A DNA stretch of 64,000 nt from Bacteroidota bacterium. GTDB lineage: Bacteria; Bacteroidota; Ignavibacteria; Palsa-1295. The position numbers and the translations under genes are program-made. Below the pieces are notes generated by a model. It was not told the origin of the DNA and ran no database searches. It worked only from the letters and a program-made list of their open reading frames with translations. Shown piece by piece: positions 17,154 to 25,653 of the stretch (within the stretch, counting starts at the first letter, position 1; every line of letters begins with the position of its first letter). The stretch lies in assembly GCA_021324685.1 (NCBI GenBank), contig JAJPIQ010000043.1, forward strand, positions 1 through 64,000, written 5' to 3'.

Positions 17154-18179
17154 TTAGTTATCCCGCACGTCGATCGCTCCATTCGCACCGAAAAGGACGG
17201 CATGGTGCGGGTTTACATAGATAATATCGTTCCAATTGCCGGGACCGACGGTGGTCGGAGTCCAGGTCGTGCCACCGTCGGTCGATTCGATGACGGTTCC
17301 GTTCTGCCCCACCGCCGTGACCGTCCCCGCGCCATTGGTGGCGATGTGAAACAGACCGCTTGCGATCGTTTTGATGGTCGCCCAGGTATGGCCACCGTCC
17401 AAGGTCGAAAGAATATATCCGGTCGTCGCCGTGCCGGTAATCGGTGCGACCGCGACCGCGAAGCCGGTGGTCGCGCTGGTGAAGGTCGTGCTATAGATCA
17501 GCGAGTTGGGCTGGTCCGAAGAGCCGGGATGCCACGTTGTGCCGCCGTCCGTCGTCCAGTAATCGACGCCATAGCGACCGGTCGCAACACCATGCATTCC
17601 ATTCGAGCCCGGAATATTGAAGTCCATATTGTAAATACCGCCGTGCGTTGTGAAGACCGGATACCAGGTTTGTCCTCCATCGGTCGTCTGGCAGATCGAG
17701 CCGGAGGGACCGGCATAAACATCGGATGTACCGATGAATCCGGTATTGCGGTTGGTGAAGTACATCGATCGGATAAGATCCGATTGCGGCACGTAGCTGG
17801 CGTCCATGGGTTGCCAGGTATAGCCGCCATCGGTCGTTTTCGAAATGTCCCGCTGGTCCCCGGCGACGATGCCGTTTTGTGCATCGAAGAAGGAGATCCC
17901 ATAAAGATTGCCGTCCAGTGACCCGCTATAGCACGGAGCCGGGGAACCTGTGCTCCAGGTCTTTCCCGCATCGTTCGTAACTAAAACGGTCCCGTGCTGT
18001 CCGGTCACGAAGCCCGCCGTCGCATTCACGAATTGCCCGACGATCAGCGATTCCGGGCTCCCCGAATTGACGGACGTCCACGACCCGCTCGAGGTGGGCG
18101 GTGTTCCCGGAGAAGTGACATTCCGGCAGCTTGCGAACGCCAGTAGGGCGATCGCACAAGAAAAAAGACGAAGTTTCAT
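17154..18179 (-). CDS. Ycf48/BNR-type beta-propeller lipoprotein
   Basis: 341 residues. A lipoprotein signal (LFSCAIALLAFASCRN) puts the mature N-terminal cysteine near residue 18. The rest is a propeller of repeated sialidase/Ycf48-like blades with the hallmark pattern TTDGG.TW, for example VTNDAGKTWSTG, KTTDGGYTWQP, QTTDGGQTWYP, TTDGGTTWHPG and ESTDGGTTWTP. The family is related to the photosystem II stability factor Ycf48, but outside phototrophs it is a generic binding propeller. It shares most of its length with the C-terminal half of the next gene (18291-20021), a clear duplicate. It ends in a strong terminator, so it is probably the last gene of its transcript. Confidence 0.75.
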   Translation of the reverse strand: MKLRLFSCAIALLAFASCRNVTSPGTPPTSSGSWTSVNSGSPESLIVGQFVNATAGFVTGQHGTVLVTNDAGKTWSTGSPAPCYSGSLDGNLYGISFFDAQNGIVAGDQRDISKTTDGGYTWQPMDASYVPQSDLIRSMYFTNRNTGFIGTSDVYAGPSGSICQTTDGGQTWYPVFTTHGGIYNMDFNIPGSNGMHGVATGRYGVDYWTTDGGTTWHPGSSDQPNSLIYSTTFTSATTGFAVAVAPITGTATTGYILSTLDGGHTWATIKTIASGLFHIATNGAGTVTAVGQNGTVIESTDGGTTWTPTTVGPGNWNDIIYVNPHHAVLFGANGAIDVRDN

Positions 18180-18290
18180 GGGTTGGTTGTTAAAAAGTTA
18201 AGATGCAAAAGTTAAAATGCAAGTGAATCGAACGACAGCGTTTCGGAACGAAAGAACTATTATTTCTCGCGTACCGCAACGTGATGAAGG

Positions 18291-20021
18291 TTATCTCTCG
18301 CGGACATCGATCGCTCCGTTCGCACCAAAGAGAAGGGCCCGGTGCGGTGTCAGATAGAGGACGCAGCGCCAGTCATTGCTTCCGGCTATGCTCTGGGACC
18401 ACGTCGTGCCGCCATCGGTCGATTCGACGATAGTTCCGCCGGAGCCGACCGCTGTAATCGTTCCAGCACCGTTAGCCGCGATGCCGATTAGCCCTCCCGC
18501 AATCGTTTTTATCGTCGTCCAGGAGTGGCCGCCATCCGAGGTCGAAAGAAGATATCCGGTCATAGGGGTCCCGGTCAGCGGAGCAGAAGCGACGGCGAAG
18601 CCGGTCGTCGCACTCGTAAAGGTGGTTTTATAGATGACGGAATTCGGCTCGTCAGAAGAACCCGTGTGCCAACTCGTGCCACTGTCCGTCGTCCAATAAA
18701 CGACTCCATCGCGGCCGGTCGCCACGCCGGACCTGTTATTCGTGAAGGAATTAAATCCGATATTATAAATACCGCCGTTCGTGTAAAAGATCGGGTTCCA
18801 TGTCTGCCCGCCATCGTTGGTCTGGCAGATCGAGCCGGAGGGCCCCGCCAAATAGTCGGAAGTTCCGATAAAACCGGTCGTGCCGCTGGTGAAGCACATG
18901 GAACGAATGAGGTCGCTCTGCGGGAGGCTGCTGGCATCGATCGTCTGCCAGGTAAAGCCGCCATCCGCCGTTACGGAAATATCGTGCTGATCGCCGGCGA
19001 CGATCCCATTCTGCGCATCGAAGAATGTGAGGCCGTAGATATTGCCGGTGAGCGATCCGGTGAAGATCGGAGCCGAACCTCGCACGGACCACGTCGCTCC
19101 GGAATCGTTCGTTGCCAAAACGACTCCGTACTCGCCACCGACAAAGCCGATCTTTGAACCGACGAATTGTCCGATCACGAGATTATCGCTTGTGACGGCG
19201 CTGACCGGGGTCCAGCTCGAATCCGTACCGGGCGGCGGCGTTACGACCGTATCGGTGCGCTCGTACCAGCCGCTTTCGTGGAAGCGCGACCCAACATCGA
19301 CAGGATCGATAGCTTTGTTGAGAATTAAAACATCGCTGAGGTCGCAATCATGTCCTTCGATCGTGACAGGGCCGTCATTATTAAGTTCCGGCGTCATGGT
19401 CGGCTCGGGCTGATATTGATCGAGTGCTGAATCGATATACAGATAGACCCCTTGATGAGCGACAACGACAGCGGTGATGAGATGCCATGAATTGGCGGGT
19501 ATGGAACGTCCACCTCGCATCTCAAAATGACCGCGGGTATCGTCTGTGGCTTGAAAATCGGCAACGCTAAGCGTATTGCCTGATGAGTCGGAAGTTTGAG
19601 TAATTCCCAGACGGTAGCCGATTCGGCTCTTGTCTACAGGTTGTTTGCGAACGATGTCAAAATCCCATGCTTGTTCAATATCCACCCATGCCGAAATCGT
19701 GTAAGAATCGTTACCCGTAAAATTCAGTCCTGAAGTATTGGAAACGACCAAACCGGAAATATCCGATAGCGTATCTGGAAAATGCAGCGCGTGACCGGCT
19801 GTCCCAAAACGATTTTTTGCATATCCATACCCAGGGCCGAAGTTAAGCGAACCGTCATGCCCATTCCCACTGACGTCTTTGAGGTTCCCATCGAAGGTCC
19901 AATAGGCGACCGTATCCGAAACGGCGGGCGTCGGATTCGGCGGCCCGGTGAGATGATCCCGGCAGCTTGCGAGTCCGAGCAAAGCCGCGGCGGAGAAGAA
20001 AAGAGCAATGTATCGTTTCAT
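18291..20021 (-). CDS. LamG-like plus Ycf48/BNR propeller lipoprotein
   Basis: About 576 residues from ATG 20021 (MKRYIALFFSAAALLGLASCRD), with a lipobox cysteine near residue 20. Residues about 35-250 form a LamG/concanavalin-like lectin fold (VAYWTFDGNLKDVSGNGHDG, NDSYTISAWVDIEQ). Residues about 270-576 form a BNR/Ycf48 propeller almost colinear with the neighbouring 341-residue lipoprotein, sharing FFDAQNGIVAGDQ and LLFGANGAIDVR. The lectin part looks more A/T-rich than the propeller part. A surface lipoprotein that binds a glycan or polymer is a reasonable inference, but the ligand is unknown. Confidence 0.75.
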   Translation of the reverse strand: MKRYIALFFSAAALLGLASCRDHLTGPPNPTPAVSDTVAYWTFDGNLKDVSGNGHDGSLNFGPGYGYAKNRFGTAGHALHFPDTLSDISGLVVSNTSGLNFTGNDSYTISAWVDIEQAWDFDIVRKQPVDKSRIGYRLGITQTSDSSGNTLSVADFQATDDTRGHFEMRGGRSIPANSWHLITAVVVAHQGVYLYIDSALDQYQPEPTMTPELNNDGPVTIEGHDCDLSDVLILNKAIDPVDVGSRFHESGWYERTDTVVTPPPGTDSSWTPVSAVTSDNLVIGQFVGSKIGFVGGEYGVVLATNDSGATWSVRGSAPIFTGSLTGNIYGLTFFDAQNGIVAGDQHDISVTADGGFTWQTIDASSLPQSDLIRSMCFTSGTTGFIGTSDYLAGPSGSICQTNDGGQTWNPIFYTNGGIYNIGFNSFTNNRSGVATGRDGVVYWTTDSGTSWHTGSSDEPNSVIYKTTFTSATTGFAVASAPLTGTPMTGYLLSTSDGGHSWTTIKTIAGGLIGIAANGAGTITAVGSGGTIVESTDGGTTWSQSIAGSNDWRCVLYLTPHRALLFGANGAIDVRER

Positions 20022-20109
20022 AACGTTTATGTTTGGTAGCATGAAGACGTTCGGCCGAAACGAAGCCTGACACGGGAGACCCATTTTGAGGAAAGAACCG
20101 CGTTTCTTT

Positions 20110-20682
20110 CTACCCGGCAGGGTTATACAGCCTTTGCTGGAGTTCGATCGCTACGTAGTGAAAAATAACGGAATGGACGCTCTCGGAAGTACACATATCG
20201 TCCAACGGGACATGGACGCTGGTCGCGACGATTTGCTTTAATTTTCCACCTGCAAAACCGGTGACCCCGACCGTGTGAAGTCCATTGGCATTGGCCCATT
20301 CGATCGCTCCCACCACGTTCGGGCTGTTGCCGGAGCCCGAAATTGCCACGACGATATCCCCTGGCCGGGCATACGTGCGTAACTGCTGTTCGAAGATCGA
20401 AGCATATCCTTCATCGTTGCCGTAGGCCGTCATGAGAGCGACATTATCGGTAAGGGAAAGCGCCCGGAGCCGTTTTTTTTGCTCCAGAGACTGCAGCGTT
20501 CCCTTCGCCAGGTCGTTGGCAAAATGCGATGCATTGGCGGCACTGCCGCCATTGCCAATGACGAAAACAGTTCGGTCATTTTCATAGGCATCGATTAAAA
20601 TTTCGAGCAGACGCGAAATTTCCGCATGATCGAGGCTGGCCAGGGACTGATTAAAATACGATGTATATTCTTCGAAATTCAC
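20110..20682 (-). CDS. gmhA: D-sedoheptulose-7-phosphate isomerase
   Basis: A 190-residue SIS-domain enzyme of the GmhA family. It converts sedoheptulose-7-phosphate to D-glycero-D-manno-heptose-7-phosphate, the first step of lipopolysaccharide or S-layer heptose synthesis. Family motifs are VIGNGGSAANASHFANDLAKG (about 42-62), LTDNVALMTAYGND, and the phosphate-binding SGSGNSPNVV (about 115-124), with the catalytic-type SVHSVIFH near the end. It starts at GTG 20682 (VNFEEYTSYF). The other heptose genes (hddA and a phosphatase) lie just beyond a small divergent ORF, so pathway genes are split into two transcripts. Confidence 0.88.
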   Translation of the reverse strand: MNFEEYTSYFNQSLASLDHAEISRLLEILIDAYENDRTVFVIGNGGSAANASHFANDLAKGTLQSLEQKKRLRALSLTDNVALMTAYGNDEGYASIFEQQLRTYARPGDIVVAISGSGNSPNVVGAIEWANANGLHTVGVTGFAGGKLKQIVATSVHVPLDDMCTSESVHSVIFHYVAIELQQRLYNPAG

Positions 20683-20867
20683 GGCAAATAGGCAGGGTTC
20701 TTTAGAAATGGGTCGGAAGACGGCTAACTACGATGAATACGCTTTCAGTTCGCGCTGGTTAGCAGCTATTCATGTTAATTTTTGCAATTTTGGCCTTTCG
20801 TTTGAGAGAGGTTTTAGGTAGAGGCAAGAAGAATTTATTAATCCTCTGGTCATAATATGGAAATGAT

Positions 20868-21050
20868 ATGAAACGATCTACTACCTCGAACGACGCGGAA
20901 TCGATGAACCGCGTCGACCGTATACTTAAGCTTCAAAATGCAGCGACTCATCTGGAAATCCTTATGAAACGGGTTTCCGATATCGAAGAAGCCGAACAAA
21001 AACAGGAAGAAGAAAAACGTCCGGGTCGAAAACTCAGCCATAACGGGTGA
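20868..21050 (+). CDS. Small charged helical protein (hypothetical)
   Basis: A 60-codon ORF starting ATG at 20868, with GGA about 6 bp upstream. The product is strongly charged and predicted helical: NRVDRILKLQNAATHLEILMKRV has heptad-like hydrophobic spacing, and the tail EEAEQKQEEEKRPGRK is a charged coil. The opposite-strand ORF over the same bases is hydrophobic and Phe-rich, and looks like a shadow. It is the only plus-strand gene between gmhA and the histidine-phosphatase gene. No family is recognised. Composition and a plausible ribosome-binding site support it modestly. Confidence 0.4.
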   Translation: MKRSTTSNDAESMNRVDRILKLQNAATHLEILMKRVSDIEEAEQKQEEEKRPGRKLSHNG

Positions 21051-21072
21051 TCGGTCATCACGGATCTTTTGG

Positions 21073-21711
21073 TCACGTTCCCGACAGTGTTTTAAGTCGA
21101 TCGTTCAAATGGTCGCGTCCGCCGACAACTTCAATCAGCGGCCCGTGATCGCCGGACCGGACGACACTCACCGATCCGACGGGGCACCCGAGTCGATACC
21201 GAAACCGGCCGACATCGATCCCAAGTAGAGAACAGAGAATAATTCGGATCGTCGCTTTGTGCGAAACGATCAGGACCTTTCCGTCCCCGCATTTCCCCCG
21301 AATTTCTTGGATTACTCCCAGAGCCCGCACGGCAACGTCAATGGCCGTTTCACCGCCCGTCGGCGGATACCATGCCGGATCGGCCGTCCAGCTTAAATGC
21401 TCGTCGTGGTATTCACGCTCCACCTCTTCGACCGTTTTAGATTCCCATTTGCCATAGGCAATTTCCGTTAAACCGTTTGCAAGGATGGGAACGATGTTCT
21501 GCTGTTTCGCGATGAGATCGGCGGTAACCTTTGTGCGCGCGAGCGGACTCGAATATATTTCCGTCCAGCGCGTTCCTTTATAATATTCGGCAAACGCCTG
21601 CGCCATTTCGAGACCTTCGGGCGTCAGCGGCGCGTCCGTTCCGGAACCGCAGAACCGGTTTTGTCGGCTGAACGGGGTCTGACCGTGACGAAGAAAATAA
21701 AGCTCGAGCAT
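21073..21711 (-). CDS. Histidine phosphatase family protein (possible heptose phosphatase)
   Basis: A 212-residue phosphoglycerate-mutase-like phosphatase. The phosphohistidine motif LRHGQTPFSRQ is at residues 7-17, followed by TPEGLEMAQAF and SPLARTKVTADLI. The second histidine is in VSHKATIRIIL, about residue 150. Such enzymes remove phosphate from sugars, cobalamin precursors or phosphoglycerate. The gene starts immediately at the hddA stop (TGAATG on the minus strand), so tight coupling suggests action on an HddA product such as a heptose bisphosphate. That would replace the usual HAD-type GmhB, but this is inference. Confidence 0.8.
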   Translation of the reverse strand: MLELYFLRHGQTPFSRQNRFCGSGTDAPLTPEGLEMAQAFAEYYKGTRWTEIYSSPLARTKVTADLIAKQQNIVPILANGLTEIAYGKWESKTVEEVEREYHDEHLSWTADPAWYPPTGGETAIDVAVRALGVIQEIRGKCGDGKVLIVSHKATIRIILCSLLGIDVGRFRYRLGCPVGSVSVVRSGDHGPLIEVVGGRDHLNDRLKTLSGT

Positions 21712-22701
21712 TCACCAACGGTAACGGCGCTGGTTGAAAATGATCGTGGCGCCGAAATTATCGAGCATGACGGGCATCTGGCGATATTCCGATAGTGCGT
21801 CACGCACTTTGGCCTGGAACTCCGGCTTGACATAGAGCAATAAGAATCCCCCACCCCCCGCGCCGGCCACTTTTCCGCCGATCGCTCCGGCAGCTCGTGC
21901 ACGAGCATACATTTCGTCGATTTTAGAATTGGTAATACCGGAAGCGAGACGTTTTTTGAAGGCCCAGTTCTCGTCGAGCACTTCGCCGATTTCATCGAAC
22001 CGCCGGCCGCGGATCGCCGCCTCTATTTTCTTTCCGAGACCGTGGATGGCTTGCAAATGGCTCCGGTTCTGTCCGGTTTTGTCCTGCTGTTCTTTAAGGA
22101 TCGAAGCGGCCTGACGCGTAACGTTCGTAAAAAACAGCATGAACCGGCCGCCGAGATCGTGCCGCTCGCGCTCGGTAAGTTCCAGGCGCTCCGTTGTTAC
22201 CCGCTCCGAGCCATGGAAGGTGATCGAACAGAGGCCACCATGCGCGGCGATATATTGGTCCTGTTTCCCGATCGGTTTTTTGAGGACTTCGATCTCGATC
22301 ATGCACGCTTCTTCAGCGAGCTGATCGTGCGTGACCTGGCGGCCACGAAAGGTGTACATCGCGTTCAGGAGGCCGACGGTCAGGCTGCTCGAAGAGCCTA
22401 ATCCGGAACCCTCGGAAGGAATATCGGCAAAGGTCGCAAGCTCAAAACCGTTTCGAAGTCCCGCCACAATTCCGGCTTCCCGCACCAGTTCGTGCTGGAT
22501 CTCGGAAATGTCATCGACGATTTCTTTTCGGGCGGCATAGTTCAAATAGATCTTCGAGTCGAAGCGCTCTTTGATAAGGACGTACATGTACTTATCGATC
22601 GCCGTGGAGACGACAAAGCCGTCGGAATCTTTATAATATGCGCGCAGGTCCGTCCCGCCACCCGCGAGCGAAATCCGTAAGGGAGTTTGGCTGATCAGCA
22701 A
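21712..22701 (-). CDS. hddA: GHMP-family D-glycero-D-manno-heptose-7-phosphate kinase
   Basis: A 329-residue GHMP kinase. It begins LISQTPLRISLAGGGTDL, the typical HddA start, and has the ATP-binding motif SEGSGLGSSSSLTVGLLNA (about 96-114). A C-terminal GHMP motif reads GAIGGKVAGAGGGGFLLLY (about 277-295). HddA phosphorylates heptose-7-phosphate at C1 for nucleotide-activated heptose synthesis. No ATG or GTG fits the start; TTG at 22701 is the only good candidate. gmhA lies nearby, and the next gene is a directly coupled phosphatase. A fucose kinase-like GHMP role is the main alternative, but the closest resemblance is to HddA. Confidence 0.82.
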   Translation of the reverse strand: MLISQTPLRISLAGGGTDLRAYYKDSDGFVVSTAIDKYMYVLIKERFDSKIYLNYAARKEIVDDISEIQHELVREAGIVAGLRNGFELATFADIPSEGSGLGSSSSLTVGLLNAMYTFRGRQVTHDQLAEEACMIEIEVLKKPIGKQDQYIAAHGGLCSITFHGSERVTTERLELTERERHDLGGRFMLFFTNVTRQAASILKEQQDKTGQNRSHLQAIHGLGKKIEAAIRGRRFDEIGEVLDENWAFKKRLASGITNSKIDEMYARARAAGAIGGKVAGAGGGGFLLLYVKPEFQAKVRDALSEYRQMPVMLDNFGATIIFNQRRYRW

Positions 22702-22726
22702 GTTCTAAAGGCGATAATCGATTTTT

Positions 22727-23161
22727 TTATCCAGGCGCTCGTTCGAGCTCGGCCCGTATTTTTCGCGCGATTTCTACCATTTCGCTTTCCGGAATCTCGC
22801 GAAGGATTTTCGGATCGGGAAGTTCCCCATGCCCATCGTCCTCGAAACGAGGGACCAAATGGACGTGCGCGTGCGGCACACCGATGCCACCCGTATCGGC
22901 GATAATCCAGTCGGTCTCGAACACGTTCTGGAGTGCTTTCGCAATCCGCTGGACCTTCATAAAAAGAAAGCCCAGGTCGGCTTTATCCATATCCCACACC
23001 CATCGATAATGGTGCTTCGGAATAAGCTGGGTATGTCCGGCATTGAGCGGATATTTATCGAGAAATCCCAGAAACTCGGAGTCTTCATAGATGATCTCGT
23101 GCGGATTCTCTCCGCGAACGATATCGCAAAAGACGCAGGGGAGCGGCGAGGAAGCTGGCAT
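22727..23161 (-). CDS. HIT-family nucleotide-binding hydrolase
   Basis: A 144-residue histidine-triad protein. The signature HAHVHLVPRF is at about residues 100-109, and CVFCDIVRGENP near the N-terminus supplies half of the usual zinc site. HIT hydrolases cleave nucleoside phosphoramidates or dinucleoside polyphosphates (Hint or Ap4A-type). The WVWDMDKADLG stretch and length suggest the Ap4A-hydrolase branch, but I cannot fix the substrate. It lies 25 bp upstream of hddA and 36 bp downstream of the porin gene on the same strand, so the genes probably form one transcript. Confidence 0.85.
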   Translation of the reverse strand: MPASSPLPCVFCDIVRGENPHEIIYEDSEFLGFLDKYPLNAGHTQLIPKHHYRWVWDMDKADLGFLFMKVQRIAKALQNVFETDWIIADTGGIGVPHAHVHLVPRFEDDGHGELPDPKILREIPESEMVEIARKIRAELERAPG

Positions 23162-23197
23162 ATTTTGATAACAGCCCGGAACAACAATTCCTTCCTG

Positions 23198-24331
23198 TTA
23201 AAATACGTACCCTGCTCCGAGCGCCCATTCGCGATGTTCGAGCGGCGAATCGGTATTCGTCCATTGATAATCCGCCTTCAGGATGAGCTCGTTCATCGGT
23301 TTGAACGCAACGCCACTAACGAGTGCCCGATGGATCGTGGACACGGTGGGGCCATCGCCCAAAATATCTTCGCTGCTATCCGAGGTATATTCGCGGAACG
23401 CATACTCTTCAAACCGGCTAAAGGCCCACAGTTGGGAACGCATTTTCGTAAAGGAAAACAGGTTGAAGGCCAGTTCGCCGTAGCCTCCGACGACCTGCGC
23501 AGGAACGTCTGGCAAGACCATTCCCGTGTTCACGTACGCTCCTTCCGCACGGAACCGCCAGGCATTCGTCTCATATTGCACATCGAGGTCCCCGAGCTCG
23601 AACAGGTTCGAAAAAATCGTCGTGGGTCCCCGCTCGAGGTATCCCGACGCACCGATTTCCAGGCCTTCCGCCGGGGTGAAGGTCAACTTGCCGGAAAGTG
23701 CGGGCCGCGACACATTGCTGCCGGCCAACGTATCGCTGGTCTCGGCCGCAGCCCACCCTTCCTGTTTTGCGCCATCGAGCGTTTGCATGGTACTGTTTTG
23801 AGTCTGGAGGCCTTCCGAAAGGTAGAGTTGATAGGCCAGGGCTTTCGAAAGATTCCCATAGACTCCGGTCCCGATTTCCGCCCACGTCGTGGGAACGACC
23901 GTTTGGTCGAAGAGCGGACGCAGGACACTAAAGTAGGAATTGGGTTCGTGCGTCTGGTTCATGATACCGATCGGCAGGACGAGAAGTCCGCCGCGCCAGC
24001 CGATGCGTTCGTTCGCGCGATATTCCAAATACGCTTGTTCAATTCCGATCTCTCCGCCGGCGCCGCCCTCGATCTTGACGTGCTCGATCTCGGTCTCGGA
24101 ACGAAACGTCCAGCGCGAATCGAAGGTGTGGTCCAGATAGATCACAAAGCGAGAAATATCGAGGCGCGGCGGATTACCGTTCGAGAAATTTTGGTAATTC
24201 ATCTCGCCATAACCGCCGACATACGTCGACGACTGCGCTCGCGTGCGAGCGGCGAGGAAGGTAAAGAAAACGAAAAGAATGCTATTAAGACTTAGTCTTA
24301 ATAAGTATCGAAAGCGAACAGGATGAAGCAT
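23198..24331 (-). CDS. Porin-like outer-membrane protein
   Basis: 377 residues: a signal peptide (LSLNSILFVFFTFLAARTRAQ) followed by a beta-barrel-type sequence with alternating strands, ending in a terminal aromatic (LGAGYVF) as outer-membrane proteins do. The pattern RSETEIEHV ... IEQAYLEYR ... VLPIGIMNQTHEP ... VVPTTWAEIGTGVYG recalls phosphate-selective-type porins of the OprO/OprP fold. The substrate is not predictable. A perfect 21-bp palindrome identical to the one before fur lies inside codons 10-16, suggesting Fur-type control from within the reading frame. TATAAT only 8 bp before the ATG implies a leaderless message. No other start is available. Confidence 0.75.
   Translation of the reverse strand: MLHPVRFRYLLRLSLNSILFVFFTFLAARTRAQSSTYVGGYGEMNYQNFSNGNPPRLDISRFVIYLDHTFDSRWTFRSETEIEHVKIEGGAGGEIGIEQAYLEYRANERIGWRGGLLVLPIGIMNQTHEPNSYFSVLRPLFDQTVVPTTWAEIGTGVYGNLSKALAYQLYLSEGLQTQNSTMQTLDGAKQEGWAAAETSDTLAGSNVSRPALSGKLTFTPAEGLEIGASGYLERGPTTIFSNLFELGDLDVQYETNAWRFRAEGAYVNTGMVLPDVPAQVVGGYGELAFNLFSFTKMRSQLWAFSRFEEYAFREYTSDSSEDILGDGPTVSTIHRALVSGVAFKPMNELILKADYQWTNTDSPLEHREWALGAGYVF
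24283..24303. promoter_or_regulatory. 21-bp palindromic operator inside the porin 5' coding sequence
   Basis: Two 10-bp arms, TATTAAGACT and AGTCTTAATA, are perfect inverse complements around a single base. The same 21 bases recur at 26260-26280, next to the fur start codon. Length and AT-rich symmetry suit a Fur/PerR/Zur-type box. It encodes the porin signal-peptide residues around YLLRLSLN. Confidence 0.75.
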
Positions 24332-24338
24332 GGATACG

Positions 24339-24344
24339 ATTATA
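24339..24344 (-). promoter_or_regulatory. TATAAT box directly before the porin start
   Basis: The minus strand reads TTTATAATCG, placing a TATAAT 7-8 bp before the ATG at 24331. Initiation would then fall at or next to the start codon. No clear upstream -35 match is visible, so this rests on one box and the absence of a Shine-Dalgarno. Confidence 0.35.
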
Positions 24345-24374
24345 AATGAAAGTTAGAAAAGGAAGTAGAAAAAA

Positions 24375-25583
24375 TCAGGGTCGCCAGTCGGCGATGAAAA
24401 GGTTCATATTCTGCGAATGAGAACCGTTCCGGCACGAAACGAAGACGAGTTTCGAGCCATCGTGGGTGAACATCGGGAAACCGTTAAAGCCACCGCCGTC
24501 CGTGATCCGATCGATGCCGCTCCCATCTTTATCGACCATAAAAAGATCGAAGTTCTGCCCGTTCGGATCGAGTTCGTTGGACGAAAAAACGATATGCTCT
24601 CCGTCTGGCGCCCATGCGGCCTGACCGCTCATCGCATGGAAATGCGTCACCGGGTGCACGTGGGACCCATCGGAGTCCATCACATAAATTTCAAGTTCCG
24701 TCGGATGAACGGACCCCTGAGCGAGGAGTTTTCGATATTCCGGCAGGTCTTTGGCCTCGATCCGAGCGGCACAAAAGAGAATTTGCTTCCCATCGGGCGA
24801 ATATCGAGCGCCGCCGTGATAGCCGGGTTCGTGCGTGAGTTGCTGAACGTCCGATCCGTCCGTGTTCATCGTAAAGAGTTCCGGATCTCCCGACCGGGTG
24901 CTCGTAAAAACGATACGATCGCCCAGGGGCGAAACGGCCGGTTCGCCGTCATACATCGTATCGTTCGTGAGGCGGCCCCGGAGCGTCCCGCTCGTATCCG
25001 CAACATATAGATCGTATCCTTTAAAGAGCGGCCACCCGTGAGCATAATCGAGCCGTGGACATCCGGGCCCGACCGCCATGGTCGATGAAAAAAGGAGGTG
25101 GGCGCCATCGGGAAGGAAATACGGACTCGAGCATCCCCCTTCCCCATTCGAAATACGCTTCACATAATTCCCTGCGAGCGGCATCATGTAGATCTGGTCG
25201 CAGGACGCAACGTTCGTTCCACGGGCCTCGAACGCAAGGAATTTATCGTCCGCGCTAAGGGCCGCGCCCGTATTCACCCCTTCGGACGTGAGTTGGCGGA
25301 TGTTCTTAAGATGTGTTTCGCCGCGATAGTAGCACGAGTCGGGAAGCAGCACCGCTCCGCGGAACTGTTTCGAGCTGTCGATCGCGGCGTTATCGTGGAT
25401 CGAAAATTGGTATACCGGAGCAATATTCAGGGTCTTGAGCGTGAAAACCGGCTTTGAGGTATCGGCTGGTTTTGCCCTCGACGTATCGGTAACCGGCGAG
25501 GTGCGTTGCGCGAACGACCTCCCCACAAGGGCCGTGAGAAGAAAAAGGATCGAGAGAAGCGAGCGAAAAAGGGTGCGGTTCAT
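24375..25583 (-). CDS. Exported TolB-like (PD40) beta-propeller protein
   Basis: 402 residues with a signal peptide (LFRSLLSILFLLTALVGRSFAQ). It has about five PD40/WD40-like blades with the TolB signature, for example YFLPDGAHLLFSS, AVSPLGDRIVFTSTRSGDPELFTMNTDGSD, RYSPDGKQILF, AWAPDGEHIVFSSNELD and MFTHDGSKLVFVS. Six cysteines (such as ASCDQ, GGCSS, GPGCP) suggest disulfides in the periplasm or at the surface. It lacks the N-terminal TolB domain and is not near tolA or pal, so it is a TolB-like repeat protein, not TolB itself. It lies 70 bp after fur and 43 bp before the porin gene. Confidence 0.75.
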   Translation of the reverse strand: MNRTLFRSLLSILFLLTALVGRSFAQRTSPVTDTSRAKPADTSKPVFTLKTLNIAPVYQFSIHDNAAIDSSKQFRGAVLLPDSCYYRGETHLKNIRQLTSEGVNTGAALSADDKFLAFEARGTNVASCDQIYMMPLAGNYVKRISNGEGGCSSPYFLPDGAHLLFSSTMAVGPGCPRLDYAHGWPLFKGYDLYVADTSGTLRGRLTNDTMYDGEPAVSPLGDRIVFTSTRSGDPELFTMNTDGSDVQQLTHEPGYHGGARYSPDGKQILFCAARIEAKDLPEYRKLLAQGSVHPTELEIYVMDSDGSHVHPVTHFHAMSGQAAWAPDGEHIVFSSNELDPNGQNFDLFMVDKDGSGIDRITDGGGFNGFPMFTHDGSKLVFVSCRNGSHSQNMNLFIADWRP

Positions 25584-25653
25584 AGATAAAACAATGAAAT
25601 GCTTCCAGCGGATGAACGGTCCGCCGAACGAACGACCGTAAACATCAGGCGCA

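Noticed and set aside
20723-20773. Interleaved 6-bp inverted repeats (GCTAAC/GTTAGC and ATGAAT/ATTCAT) before gmhA
   Set aside because: Arms this short are expected by chance in a span of this size, unlike the 9-bp pair at pyk.
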